Counted from the stretch's first letter, positions 1 through 7,579 are shown. The stretch: DNA of 14,516 bases from SKVR01 sp964410015 (GCA_964410015.1 CAYPFV010000077.1:1-14516), one strand, 5' to 3'. The notes: generated from the letters alone by a model not told the origin. Numbers and translations: made by a program.

Positions 1-1
1 C

Positions 2-421
2 GGGCACGGTAATGTGTTTTTTACTTCTCAGGAGGCAGAAAATTTACGTAATTATTTGATTGCCGGTGGCTTTTTGCATGCCGATGACAATTACGGTATG
101 GAGCCCTATTTCAGAAGAGAGATTAAAAAAGTCTTTCCTGAATTGGAATTGATTGAACTGCCTTTTGATCATGCAGTATATCATCAGAAATTTAGTTTTC
201 CTGATGGATTACCCAAAATTCATGAACATGATGGAAAGCCGCCACAGGGTTTCGCCATGTTTTATGAAGGACGTATGGTTGTGTTTTTTAGTTATGAGTC
301 TGACCTGGGTAACGGATGGGAAGATCCTGCTGTGCATGGGAATGATGAAGAAACCAGGTTAAAAGCACTCAGAATGGGTTCCAATCTTTTGCAATATATT
401 TTCAACAGGCGCGATGTTTAA
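2..421 (+). CDS. DUF4159-domain protein, C-terminal part (5' truncated by window edge)
   Basis: The reading frame is open from base 2 and reads GHGNVFFTSQEAENLRNYL, so the GTG at 14 is very unlikely to be the true start and the gene begins outside the window. Seen: a Gly-His-Gly turn, then LRNYLIAGGFLHADD, YFRREIKKVFPE, IELPFDHAVYH and a C-terminal segment ending QYIFNRRDV. This order is typical of the DUF4159 module of Bacteroidota (a glutamine-amidotransferase-like fold by family knowledge), found alone or at the C-terminus of longer, sometimes membrane-anchored proteins. The biochemical role is not established, and any N-terminal signal or membrane segment lies outside the window. It converges on the UPF0316 gene across a 168-bp gap. 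The family call is fairly secure; the function is not inferred. Confidence 0.8.
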   Translation, partial: GHGNVFFTSQEAENLRNYLIAGGFLHADDNYGMEPYFRREIKKVFPELELIELPFDHAVYHQKFSFPDGLPKIHEHDGKPPQGFAMFYEGRMVVFFSYESDLGNGWEDPAVHGNDEETRLKALRMGSNLLQYIFNRRDV

Positions 422-568
422 ATCTTGTTTGCAAGAAAACGCCCCTTGCTGCGCTGGGATTGTCTTCAAAACTGGCAATTCGTTTTTCAACCAGACACCT
501 GTTTCTAATCCATTGACTGCCTTTTACTTGACGCATTCTTATCAGGCACGATTTCAATTATGCGTTTT

Positions 569-592
569 CCTGTAAACTCTAAACAGGTTTTA
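569..592 (+). terminator. weak candidate terminator hairpin for the DUF4159 gene
   Basis: Arms CCTGT (569-573) and ACAGG (583-587) form a 5-bp stem with a 9-nt loop, followed by TTTTATTTGC. It lies between two convergent genes, where a terminator is expected. The stem is short and the T-tract is interrupted, so support is modest. Confidence 0.3.
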
Positions 593-1183
593 TTTGCTTT
601 TAAAAAATGCCTTTTTCAGGTTGGTAGATTTTTTGATGGGAGGCATGCCAAAATAACCCTCTTTCACGGTTTTTATTTCTTCTACCGTGAAAAATGCATT
701 CGGATTATACTGGTTGATCAGGGAAATTACTTTGCGAAGATTTTTACGTTTTATAATCGTTAATACAATCTGTACCGGACCTTTCACTCCTTTTGCATCA
801 AAGGTGGTAACACCGAAACTGCTGTCTCTCAATTGTTCAACGAGCAAAGTTGTATCTTTCTTGGGAACAATCCTCACCAGAACGGTACCCAGCGAAAGTT
901 TTTCTTCTATTACGATACCCAGGTAATTACCCATTGAAAAACCAAGACCATAAGCAATGTAAGACATTGGGTTGTTTAAATGTTGTAATACCTGGGTAAC
1001 GGCAAGCAACCAAATGATTACTTCAAAAAAACCAAATAACGGGGCAAGGTATTTCATCCCTTTAGCTACAAATATAAGCCGCACTGTACCAATACTTTGA
1101 TCCAGAATGCGAGACAGAAAGATCAGGAAGGGAAGCAAAACCCAGCTCCACCAGAAAGTTTCAAAAAAAGGCACGTCGAGCAT
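590..1183 (-). CDS. UPF0316 family membrane protein (DUF5698 + DUF2179)
   Basis: A 197-residue inner-membrane protein. The N-terminal half has three hydrophobic segments (about residues 11-26, 45-65 and 73-92), including the RILDQSIGTVRLIFVAKG stretch and the YGLGFSMGNYLGIVIEEKLSLG stretch typical of UPF0316/YebE-like proteins (DUF5698). The C-terminal part (about 110-175, VRIVPKK..LVEQLRDSSFGVTTFDAKGVKGPVQIVLTII) matches the small soluble DUF2179 domain, which is thought to be regulatory or ligand-binding but has no proven function. The length is normal for the family. The ATG at 1183 is the first in frame and directly precedes the hydrophobic region. Upstream and divergent lies the haem unit, with 239 bp between the two starts. 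It appears monocistronic. The family assignment is confident; the role is unknown. Confidence 0.85.
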   Translation of the reverse strand: MLDVPFFETFWWSWVLLPFLIFLSRILDQSIGTVRLIFVAKGMKYLAPLFGFFEVIIWLLAVTQVLQHLNNPMSYIAYGLGFSMGNYLGIVIEEKLSLGTVLVRIVPKKDTTLLVEQLRDSSFGVTTFDAKGVKGPVQIVLTIIKRKNLRKVISLINQYNPNAFFTVEEIKTVKEGYFGMPPIKKSTNLKKAFFKSK

Positions 1184-1301
1184 AAAAAAAATGGTTTAAT
1201 TAGTGCACTAAAATTAATGGAAATATCATTTTCTAGTGTTTATAATTTGTTCTGCAAAACAAAAAAACGAAAAATATATTTATTATACCAGGTAGTAAAC
1301 T

Positions 1302-1309
1302 TAACTTTG
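1302..1309 (+). promoter_or_regulatory. candidate Bacteroidota -7 element upstream of the haem unit
   Basis: TAACTTTG matches the Bacteroidota -7 consensus TAnnTTTG exactly. No clear TTTG -33 element is present about 20 bp upstream. If used, transcription would start near 1315 and leave a leader of about 105 nt before the oxidase gene. Confidence 0.3.
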
Positions 1310-1390
1310 AACTTCAATTCAAAAGTCCATACCGGAGAGGTGATTTCCTGAAACATTGCTGGTTTGTTGAAGGCATATCTGTCATCCGGT

Positions 1391-1404
1391 TGATTTATAA
1401 ATCA
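1391..1404. promoter_or_regulatory. 14-bp perfect palindrome before the haem unit
   Basis: TGATTTATAAATCA is its own reverse complement and ends 18 bp before the oxidase start codon. It could be an operator for a dimeric regulator. The TGA-N8-TCA spacing fits neither the FNR (N6 between TGA and TCA) nor the CRP layout, so no regulator is named. Such AT-rich palindromes can arise by chance. Confidence 0.3.
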
Positions 1405-1422
1405 TTAAATTGAATTTTTTCA

Positions 1423-2799
1423 ATGTCAGAAAATAAATACTATTCGGCAGTTGTCATCGGAGCGGGTCTTACGGGTTTAACTGCGGCATACCATCTGAGA
1501 AATAAAGATATTCTCATCATAGAAGAGAATTCTGAAGCCGGAGGAGTTATTCATACCCACCGTAATAATGGTTTTTTGTATGAGTCGGGCCCCAATACGG
1601 GTGTAGTGGGAACGCCTGAAATTGTTGAACTTTTTGATGAATTAAAAGGTAAATGTGAGTTGGAAGAGGCCAACGAAAACAACAAAAAACGCTATATTTT
1701 GAAGAATGGAAAATGGCAACCTCTACCTGACAGTTTGATCGGTGGAATACAAACTCCGCTTTTCACTCCCGGCGATAAGATTCGGTTGTTGGGTGAACCT
1801 TTTCGTGCTAAAGGAAAAGACCCTCATGAAACATTATCGGCGCTTGTGAAACGTCGTATGGGGAAAAGTTTTCTGGATTATGCTGTTGATCCCTTTATAC
1901 TGGGTGTATATGCAGGAGATCCTGATGTTTTGGTACCCAAATATGCACTTCCTAAACTTTATAAACTGGAGCAGGAACACGGAAGTTTTATTGGCGGTGC
2001 TATAAAAAAACAAATGAAGAAAAAAACCGAACAGGAGAAAAAAGTAACCAGAAAAGTATTTTCTCTTAAAGGTGGGTTTAGTAATCTGGTCAACGCACTT
2101 TTTCAGTCTGTGGGAAAAGATAAATTCGTATTTGAGGCGAAAGATGTAGAAATTATGCCACAGGATGACTTGTTTATAATCCGCTACAAAAAAAACGGGA
2201 AAATTGTTTCTGTTAAAACCCGGAATGTGATCAGTACAGCAGGCGCGCATCAATTGCCTCCATTGATGCCATTTATTGATAAAAAGGACATGGAAGTGCT
2301 CACCGGGCTGCATTATGCAAGGGTAGTAGAAGTAAGTTTGGGTTTTAAGAACTGGGAAGGAATGCCTCTTGACGCATTTGGTGGACTAATTCCCTCACGC
2401 GAAAACCGTGATATACTGGGTATTTTATTCCTTTCTGCTTTGTTTAATGACCGGGCACCTGCCAGCGGTGCATTGCTAACTGTATTTATTGGGGGCTCCC
2501 GCAAAGAGCATCTTGTAAATTTCACTGATGATCAAATTCGAAATCTGGTACAAAAAGAGGTTACCGATTTAATGCAATTACCCTCTTTTCATCCCTCTTT
2601 GTTTTATATCAATCGCTATGATCATGCCATTCCGCAATATGATGCCAGAAGTGGTAAACGTTTTGAAATCATTAGAAAATTACAAGCACTTTATCCTGGT
2701 CTTCTTTTGGGTGGTAATATGCGCGATGGCATTGGAATGGCCGACAGGGTAAAACAGGGAAAAATGCTTGCTATGAATACTTTAGACGCTTTGGCATGA
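1423..2799 (+). CDS. hemG: protoporphyrinogen oxidase (FAD-dependent, HemG/HemY type)
   Basis: A 458-residue FAD-dependent oxidase that converts protoporphyrinogen IX to protoporphyrin IX (in some lineages the coproporphyrin equivalent), the penultimate haem step. Seen: an N-terminal dinucleotide-binding fold VVIGAGLTGLTAAYHL (10-25) with acidic strand end IIEEN (32-36), AGGVI (39-43), the ESGPNTG FAD/substrate motif (54-60), YAGDPDVL (163-170), GGFSNLV (217-223), AIPQYD (402-407), and the C-terminal FAD-binding stretch GGNMRDGIGMADRVKQG (430-446). The length is typical. No signal peptide or transmembrane helix is visible, consistent with a peripheral membrane protein. The ATG gives the beta-strand directly before GxGxxG, so the start is well placed. 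The stop overlaps the start of hemH (ATGA), implying translational coupling. Generic flavin amine oxidases are the main alternative, but the downstream ferrochelatase settles the call. Confidence 0.93.
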   Translation: MSENKYYSAVVIGAGLTGLTAAYHLRNKDILIIEENSEAGGVIHTHRNNGFLYESGPNTGVVGTPEIVELFDELKGKCELEEANENNKKRYILKNGKWQPLPDSLIGGIQTPLFTPGDKIRLLGEPFRAKGKDPHETLSALVKRRMGKSFLDYAVDPFILGVYAGDPDVLVPKYALPKLYKLEQEHGSFIGGAIKKQMKKKTEQEKKVTRKVFSLKGGFSNLVNALFQSVGKDKFVFEAKDVEIMPQDDLFIIRYKKNGKIVSVKTRNVISTAGAHQLPPLMPFIDKKDMEVLTGLHYARVVEVSLGFKNWEGMPLDAFGGLIPSRENRDILGILFLSALFNDRAPASGALLTVFIGGSRKEHLVNFTDDQIRNLVQKEVTDLMQLPSFHPSLFYINRYDHAIPQYDARSGKRFEIIRKLQALYPGLLLGGNMRDGIGMADRVKQGKMLAMNTLDALA

Positions 2800-3815
2800 A
2801 CCAGTCTGCTATCTTGCTTGTAAATACAGGAACGCCTGCTAATACTTCTGTTGTTGCTATTGCCAGGTATCTGAATCAGTTTTTATCAGATGGCAGGGTT
2901 ATTACTTTGCCTTCTTTATTAAGGCATATGCTTGTAAAGCAGATCATCGTTCCATTCCGGTCTTTCAAATCCAGAAATATGTACAAACAGATATGGACTG
3001 AGAAAGGATCACCTTTTTTGTTTCATAGCCTTGATTTTCAGCAACAACTAACAAAACTTGCCCAAAAAAAATTTGATGTTTATCTGGGGATGAGATACGG
3101 AGAACCTTCTCTCAACAAAGTGGTTGATAAAATCCTGGATGCACAATATAAACGTTTGGTTGTGTTGCCTTTATATCCTCAATATGCATCATCTACAGCA
3201 GGATCTGCTATTGAACTGATATTAAAAAAATTATCTTCCTCTGACAATATCCCTGATTTACAGGTTGTGAACAGTTTTTATGATCATCAGGCATTTATCC
3301 GGCCACTTACCGAATTGATTAAATATGCTAAACCCCAAAAGTATGATCATATTTTTTTTAGTTTTCATGGATTGCCTGTAAATCATGTTTATGCTTCGCA
3401 CAAAGGATATACCTGCGAAGAGTTGAATTGCAGCAAAGAAATAAATGATAAAAACCAATATTGTTACCTTGCACAGTGTTATGCTACTGTCAGGTCTCTG
3501 GTTGCGCAAATACCATTGGATGAACGACATTATTCGGTGGGTTTCCAATCGCGCTTATCGCACAACTGGATTAAACCTTTCAGCGACAAGCAAATTGAAA
3601 AAATGGGACAAAATGGTATAAAAAAACTATTGGTGGTTTGTCCTTCATTTGTGGCAGACAATCTGGAGACACTTATGGAGGTTGACATTGAGTATAAAGA
3701 ACTATTTTTACATAACGGTGGTGAGGAATTCAGCAGAGTACCCTCATTAAACAGCAATCAAAATTGGGTTCAAGGGATTTATCAATTGACAAACAATCTG
3801 CCAAAACTGTTTTAA
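2796..3815 (+). CDS. hemH: ferrochelatase with internal four-cysteine (probable [2Fe-2S]) segment
   Basis: A 339-residue enzyme that inserts Fe(II) into the porphyrin in the last haem step. Seen: LLVNTGTP (7-14), the YGEPSL region (101-106), LPLYPQYASSTAGSA (124-138), FFSFHGLP with the metal-binding catalytic His191, FQSRLSHNWIKPFSD (250-264), and VVCPSFVADNLETLMEVD (280-297) with the conserved acidic partner Glu291. Between the catalytic His and FQSRL lie Cys207, Cys212, Cys223 and Cys228 (CX4CX10CX4C). This resembles the ferrochelatase class whose [2Fe-2S] ligands sit in an internal segment rather than at the C-terminus. The ATG overlaps the oxidase stop by 4 bp. No membrane segment is seen. 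Function is near certain; the cluster is inferred from the cysteine pattern. Confidence 0.95.
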   Translation: MNQSAILLVNTGTPANTSVVAIARYLNQFLSDGRVITLPSLLRHMLVKQIIVPFRSFKSRNMYKQIWTEKGSPFLFHSLDFQQQLTKLAQKKFDVYLGMRYGEPSLNKVVDKILDAQYKRLVVLPLYPQYASSTAGSAIELILKKLSSSDNIPDLQVVNSFYDHQAFIRPLTELIKYAKPQKYDHIFFSFHGLPVNHVYASHKGYTCEELNCSKEINDKNQYCYLAQCYATVRSLVAQIPLDERHYSVGFQSRLSHNWIKPFSDKQIEKMGQNGIKKLLVVCPSFVADNLETLMEVDIEYKELFLHNGGEEFSRVPSLNSNQNWVQGIYQLTNNLPKLF

Positions 3816-3853
3816 TACTAAGGTTGTTTAATTATTTTGTAACGAAATGATAT

Positions 3854-3924
3854 TAGCAACGATGTAGTGATTTTTTAATGTAGCAAACGAGATTTTTTAT
3901 CAGGTCGAATTGATTTTTTTGATG
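3854..3924 (+). repeat. degenerate tandem repeats, about 20-27 bp each
   Basis: Three consecutive degenerate units are seen: TAGCAACGA...GATTTTTTA (3854-3880), TAGCAAACGAGATTTTTTA (from 3881) and TCGAATTGATTTTTTT (3905-3920). The shared core is CGA followed by GATTTTTT. They lie between hemH and the lipoprotein gene. The origin is unknown; they could be decayed tandem duplications or spaced binding sites. Confidence 0.4.
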
Positions 3925-3963
3925 AACGATTAAAAGTACAAACAGACATTGGTTTTAAAGGAA

Positions 3964-3994
3964 TTTGACATTTGATTTGGTTTGATTATTGTTG
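3964..3994 (+). promoter_or_regulatory. weak candidate promoter for the lipoprotein-doxX unit
   Basis: TTTG (3964-3967) lies 19 bp before TATTGTTG (3987-3994), which differs from TAnnTTTG at one position. Spacing and location suit the Bacteroidota -33/-7 pattern. An overlapping 7-bp inverted repeat (TGTTGTT 3990-3996, AACAACA 4006-4012) sits at the expected start of the leader. The region is rich in TTTG by composition, so confidence is low. Confidence 0.25.
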
Positions 3995-4047
3995 TTTTTT
4001 TATGTAACAACACCCTACTAATAGAAAAAATTTAAAGATATAGCAAC

Positions 4048-4926
4048 ATGGTGGTAAATGAATTATTTTCAGGGGTTGCGGATCAAAAAAATATTCGGCA
4101 ACGATTTACGTATGTTATAATTTTTATTATAACAATGGTATTGATCTCATGCAGCAGTCAAAAGCAGGTACCCACCCGGGGTTTAAGTTTACAAACAAAC
4201 GAATCTACTCCCAAATTACCCAATTCTGAGCATTTTGTTGAATTGCCAGAAACGGAGGTAAGCGTCAGAAGTACTCATTCTACTGATAGTTTGTGGATAG
4301 AAATTGTGACCAATGATTTTGTAACCATTCAGAGTATGATCATCAATGGTGTTTCTGTTTGGATTGATCCCGAAGCTGAAAACAATGAAACCTTTGGTAT
4401 CTCATTTCCGGCGGCAAGAGCGCAAATGATCAAAAGATATCAACAAAACAAGTCAAAAGTAGATTCTGCTTCCAATGATTCTGTAGTAATGCCTCGTTTT
4501 GAAATGAAAAAATGGGTAGAGTTGATGAAAAAACAACGCAAGGTAGTAAAAGATAAAAAAGGTACTATGTTCGATGATCGAAACCAGGGTACTATGGATT
4601 TGAGTCCAACCAGGGTTTTGACTTACCTTGTCAGGTTTTCATGGGAGCAGCTGGGCATAGATCCCGAAGAGAAATCAAGGATTAGCATCGGGGTTATTTC
4701 AGAATCTCCACAGTTGATTGTCCAGGACAATCGTCAGCAGCAGTCTATGGCTCCGCGTGATCCTTATGGAAGAACAACACCTGTTCGTCCTCCACCGCAG
4801 GAAGATCGCCCTCAGAGAATGGAACTTATTTCTGTTAAAGGATGGATCGCTTTTTATCTTGATGCTCAAAAATTCAAGCAAGAAAGTGAATCTGTTCCTG
4901 AGTCTGAAAATCAGGATTATCCTTAG
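4048..4926 (+). CDS. uncharacterised lipoprotein
   Basis: I do not recognise a named family. Seen: a basic stretch (NIRQR, 15-19), a hydrophobic segment (about 22-33) and a lipobox-like L-I-S-C with Cys35 as the probable lipidated residue, so a 257-residue mature lipoprotein. No acidic residues directly follow the cysteine (CSSQKQ), so a periplasm-facing anchor is more likely than surface display. The mature part has a beta-like region (about 82-120, LWIEIVTNDFVTIQSMIINGVSVWIDPEAEN), a charged helical region (150-172, rich in Lys), VLTYLVRFSWEQLGIDPEE (190-208), a proline/arginine-rich linker (236-257) and a final ISVKGWIAFYLD strand. The leader is unusually long (34 residues), but no later in-frame start would keep a full signal peptide. 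doxX follows after 49 bp, so co-transcription is likely. The function is unknown. Confidence 0.75.
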   Translation: MVVNELFSGVADQKNIRQRFTYVIIFIITMVLISCSSQKQVPTRGLSLQTNESTPKLPNSEHFVELPETEVSVRSTHSTDSLWIEIVTNDFVTIQSMIINGVSVWIDPEAENNETFGISFPAARAQMIKRYQQNKSKVDSASNDSVVMPRFEMKKWVELMKKQRKVVKDKKGTMFDDRNQGTMDLSPTRVLTYLVRFSWEQLGIDPEEKSRISIGVISESPQLIVQDNRQQQSMAPRDPYGRTTPVRPPPQEDRPQRMELISVKGWIAFYLDAQKFKQESESVPESENQDYP

Positions 4927-4975
4927 AAATAAAGAACCTTTTTACTTCTTACTCATGAATAAAAAAGAATAAAAT

Positions 4976-5392
4976 ATGCTTCAAAAACTTTGGAATACCA
5001 AAATCTCTTTTGCCACTATCAACATTCTGTTGTTGTTTTTACGTGCCGGAACAAGTCTGTTAATGCTAACGCATGGATATCCTAAACTTCTTCGATTGGT
5101 TTCGGATGAAAGTGCAAATTTTCCTGATCCTTTGGGCATAGGATCATTACCCTCACTGTTGTTGGTTACATTCAGCGAATTTTTTGGTTCTTTGATGATT
5201 ATTTTGGGATTAGGCACACGATTCTTCTCTATGGCACTGATCTTCACCATGTTTGTGGCAGCAATTATTTATCACGCACCAGACCCTTTTTCTGACAAAG
5301 AACCCGCGTTGTTATACATGATTCTCTATGTATTTTTATTTTTTGCAGGTGGCGGAAAGTACTCGATCGATCACCTGATAAATAAAAAATAA
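4976..5392 (+). CDS. DoxX family integral membrane protein
   Basis: A 138-residue protein with four predicted membrane helices (about 14-33, 59-78, 84-101 and 111-126). Typical DoxX-family features are RAGTSLLMLTHGYPKLLRL at the first helix end (23-41), SEFFGSLMIILGLGTRFFS (67-85) joining helices two and three, and the C-terminal GGGKYSIDHL (125-134), equivalent to the usual GxGxxSxD ending. Length and topology are normal for the family. DoxX proteins take part in quinone- or thiol-linked redox processes in some organisms, but family membership alone does not define the substrate here. The gene follows the lipoprotein by 49 bp on the same strand. The ATG at 4976 gives a short polar N-terminus before the first helix. 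Confidence 0.85.
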   Translation: MLQKLWNTKISFATINILLLFLRAGTSLLMLTHGYPKLLRLVSDESANFPDPLGIGSLPSLLLVTFSEFFGSLMIILGLGTRFFSMALIFTMFVAAIIYHAPDPFSDKEPALLYMILYVFLFFAGGGKYSIDHLINKK

Positions 5393-5413
5393 GTATTTAA
5401 TTTTTTCTTATTA

Positions 5414-5445
5414 GTTTTTCTGTTGAAAAACAAATCTTCTGTTTT
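5414..5445 (+). terminator. candidate terminator after doxX
   Basis: Arms GTTTTTC (5414-5420) and GAAAAAC (5425-5431) form a perfect 7-bp stem with a TGTT loop, 22 bp after the doxX stop, with a T-rich run (5441-5446) a little downstream. The low GC content of the stem and the displaced T-tract keep confidence moderate. Confidence 0.35.
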
Positions 5446-5547
5446 TCTCCTCCTCAAAATACTGTTTTTTTCAATTCAACAAAAAAACTACGAAAAGTAA
5501 ATCTCTGTTTTGTGTTAATTACCAGTACATTACTCAAACACTTTTTA

Positions 5548-5571
5548 TCATGGCTCGGTTCATCTGTTTAT
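5548..5571 (-). repeat. fragment of the interspersed repeat (tail joined to head)
   Basis: On the minus strand this 24-bp stretch reads ATAAACAGATGA followed at once by ACCGAGCCATGA. The first part is the 3' end and the second the 5' end of the ~126-bp repeat at 9126 and 10856. The shared GATGAA overlaps exactly, as at the boundary of two tandem units. Similarity to the repeat head continues weakly for about 15 bp. Confidence 0.65.
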
Positions 5572-5807
5572 CATCATGTATGCCTGGCATGTTGTGCTCT
5601 TTTTAAAAGTTATTTTAATTTGTAGTAATTTTTTATATTCAGAACTGATATAATCAAAACTGATCGAACTTTGAACCCACAAAAAGCTGATTACAGACTT
5701 GATTTTAATGTCTGAATCTGTTTAATCTTTATTTTAAATTTTATGTTCTTAAATATCTGATTAAGTAAGAAAGCGTATATCTTTTCTCAAAAATTCTTAT
5801 CTTTCGG

Positions 5808-5828
5808 CATTGTTTTGGGGAAACAATG
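5808..5828. promoter_or_regulatory. 8-bp perfect inverted repeat before the acyl-CoA synthetase
   Basis: Arms CATTGTTT (5808-5815) and AAACAATG (5821-5828) are perfect reverse complements around TGGGG. The stem ends 37 bp before the ATG and starts just after a -7-like TATCTTTC. It may be an operator or a leader hairpin. No T-tract follows, so it is not a typical terminator. Confidence 0.45.
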
Positions 5829-5865
5829 TGTTGTGTAGATAGTAAAAATAAAAAATCAAACAGTT

Positions 5866-7527
5866 ATGATGAAGGAAAACTTAGTGGACCTTATTTCTGG
5901 CAGTATTCAAGCAAACTGGGAGAAAAAGGCATTTAGCAATTATGGAGGAGATTCTGTTACTTACCAGCAAGTTGCTGAAAAAATTCTACAGATACATTTG
6001 ATTTTTGATGTTTGCCAGGTAAAACCTGGTGATAAAATTGCTCTTCTGGGAAAAAACTCATACAATTGGGCTATCACTTATCTGGCAACGGTGTCTTACG
6101 GAGCAGTTATAGTTCCAGTTTTACCGGACTTTAAACCTCAGGATGTGCATCATATTCTTAATCATTCTGATTCTGTAATGCTTTTTGCCGCAGATAACCT
6201 GCACGAAAATTTGGATAAAGATGCAATACCAGAGGTGAAATATCACTTTTGTTTATCTGATTTTTCAAAACTTACACCATGTAAGATGAAAAAGGTAAAT
6301 CAAAAACTAAATGATATAAAAGCTCTTTTTGAGAGTAAATACCCTCAAGGTTTAAAACCTGCTGATTTTGCCCCAATGAAAATACCCAATGAAAACCTTG
6401 CTGTTTTGAGTTATACCTCAGGAACTACCGGTTTTACCAAAGGGGTAATGCTACCCCACAACAGTTTGGTAGCCAATATTATTTATGCCAATAAGAATAT
6501 GCCTCTTGAACCGGGAGACAATATTGTGTCATTTTTACCACTGGCACATGCCTATGGATGTGCTTTTGAATTTTTATGGCCATTTACTTTGGGTTGCCAC
6601 ATTACATTCCTGACGCGCACACCCTCACCTCAAATTATATTAAAAGCGTTCAAAGAGATTAAACCCCGGTTGGTGTTATCTGTCCCACTTGTTATAGAAA
6701 AAATATACAAAAAGCAGATACTTCCTGTTATCAGAAAATCTGCCGTGAAAATCATGCTCAAAATACCTGGCATCAGAAAAATTATTGAAAACAAGATAAG
6801 AAACAAACTCATGGATGCTTTTGGTCATAATTTTCATGAAATTGTTATTGGCGGTGCTCCCCTTAATGAAGAAGTTGAAAGGTTTTTTAAAAGAATCAAA
6901 TTTCCTTTTTCTATTGGTTATGGAATGACAGAATGTGGTCCTTTAATCAGTTATGCCAATTGGGATAAAACCAGGTTGGGTTCCGCAGGCAAAATTGTTG
7001 ATACATTAGAGGTTAAGATCGATTCAGAAGATCCATATTTAATTGCAGGAGAGATACTTGTGAGGGGAGAAAATGTAATGAAAGGATACTATAAAAACCC
7101 TGAGGCAACACAGGCAACCCTTCAAAAAGATGGATGGATGCATACTGGCGATCTGGGTTTGATTGATAAAGATGATTTTATTTATATCAAGGGAAGAAGC
7201 AAAAGTATGATCCTTGGGCCTTCAGGGCAGAATATCTATCCGGAAGAAATTGAAGCAAAATTTAACAACATGCCTTATGTACAGGAATGTCTTGTCGTGG
7301 AAAATAATGGACAACTAACTGCTATTATCTATCCTGAATTTGAACAGGCTGACAAAAAAGGTTTTACTGAAAACGATCTTAAAAATGTATTTGAAAGTCA
7401 CCGAAAATATTTAAATAAGATCATGCCTGCCTTTATGAATGTTTCTAAAATCAGAATTTTTGAAGAAGAATTTGAAAAAACACCAAAAAAAAGTATAAAA
7501 AGATACTTGTATAATCAAACAGACTAA
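5866..7527 (+). CDS. long-chain acyl-CoA synthetase (AMP-forming)
   Basis: A 553-residue ANL-superfamily adenylating enzyme that activates a fatty acid with ATP to acyl-AMP and then acyl-CoA, feeding lipid synthesis or beta-oxidation. Seen: the P-loop YTSGTTGFTKGVM (183-195), LPLAHAYG (224-231), the IGGAPLNEEVERFF segment (328-341), YGMTECGP (352-359), GWMHTGDLG (423-431) with the ATP-ribose-binding Asp429, the hinge IKGRSKSMILGPSGQNIYPEEIE (441-463) and a C-terminal TPKKSIKRYLY (539-549). The last resembles the ending of Bacteroidota long-chain synthetases, but which lysine is the A10 catalytic one is unclear; a serine falls where the GK lysine might align. The length is at the short end for the family. 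The second codon is also ATG; 5866 is chosen as the first. It stands alone behind a 473-bp leader. Chain-length specificity cannot be read. Confidence 0.9.
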   Translation: MMKENLVDLISGSIQANWEKKAFSNYGGDSVTYQQVAEKILQIHLIFDVCQVKPGDKIALLGKNSYNWAITYLATVSYGAVIVPVLPDFKPQDVHHILNHSDSVMLFAADNLHENLDKDAIPEVKYHFCLSDFSKLTPCKMKKVNQKLNDIKALFESKYPQGLKPADFAPMKIPNENLAVLSYTSGTTGFTKGVMLPHNSLVANIIYANKNMPLEPGDNIVSFLPLAHAYGCAFEFLWPFTLGCHITFLTRTPSPQIILKAFKEIKPRLVLSVPLVIEKIYKKQILPVIRKSAVKIMLKIPGIRKIIENKIRNKLMDAFGHNFHEIVIGGAPLNEEVERFFKRIKFPFSIGYGMTECGPLISYANWDKTRLGSAGKIVDTLEVKIDSEDPYLIAGEILVRGENVMKGYYKNPEATQATLQKDGWMHTGDLGLIDKDDFIYIKGRSKSMILGPSGQNIYPEEIEAKFNNMPYVQECLVVENNGQLTAIIYPEFEQADKKGFTENDLKNVFESHRKYLNKIMPAFMNVSKIRIFEEEFEKTPKKSIKRYLYNQTD

Positions 7528-7571
7528 TGATATCCTGTTCAGACGAAGACATAAAAGAGGATAAAAATTGC

Positions 7572-7579
7572 CATCTTTG
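7572..7579 (+). promoter_or_regulatory. weak candidate -7 element before the exonuclease gene
   Basis: CATCTTTG differs from TAnnTTTG at the first position only and lies 70 bp before the ATG at 7649. No -33 TTTG is seen. Read-through from the synthetase gene, which ends 122 bp before that ATG, is the alternative. Confidence 0.2.

Larger units (their letters stand above)
5393..5865. other. 473-bp intergenic region with hairpins and a repeat fragment
   Basis: No convincing gene is seen. The region holds, in order, a hairpin after doxX (5414-5431), a reverse-orientation fragment of the interspersed repeat (5548-5571), a short CAGAC/GTCTG dyad (5694-5714), a possible -7-like TATCTTTC (5798-5805, one mismatch), and a perfect inverted repeat (5808-5828) close to the synthetase start. 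Confidence 0.6.

Noticed and set aside
14..421. Treating the GTG at 14 as the true start of a complete gene
   Set aside because: The frame stays open to the window edge and the upstream residues GHGN continue the DUF4159 motif, so the gene is truncated.
414..575. 53-codon plus-strand frame starting at ATG 414, and a 44-codon minus-strand frame opposite it (about 534 down to 403)
   Set aside because: Both overlap each other and the end of the DUF4159 gene. Neither has a recognisable domain or start context, and both look like chance open frames in a convergent gap.
1390..1405. FNR or CRP site upstream of hemG
   Set aside because: The half-sites TTGAT/ATCAT are separated by six bases instead of the four of FNR, and the CRP core GTGA/TCAC is absent.
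4048..4926. Naming the lipoprotein as a specific enzyme or assembly factor
   Set aside because: Only a lipobox-like motif, general beta/charged segments and a Pro/Arg-rich linker are visible; no catalytic or family motif is recognised.
5694..5714. CAGAC/GTCTG inverted repeat upstream of the synthetase gene
   Set aside because: The arms are only 5 bp with an 11-nt loop and no supporting context, so it is likely chance.
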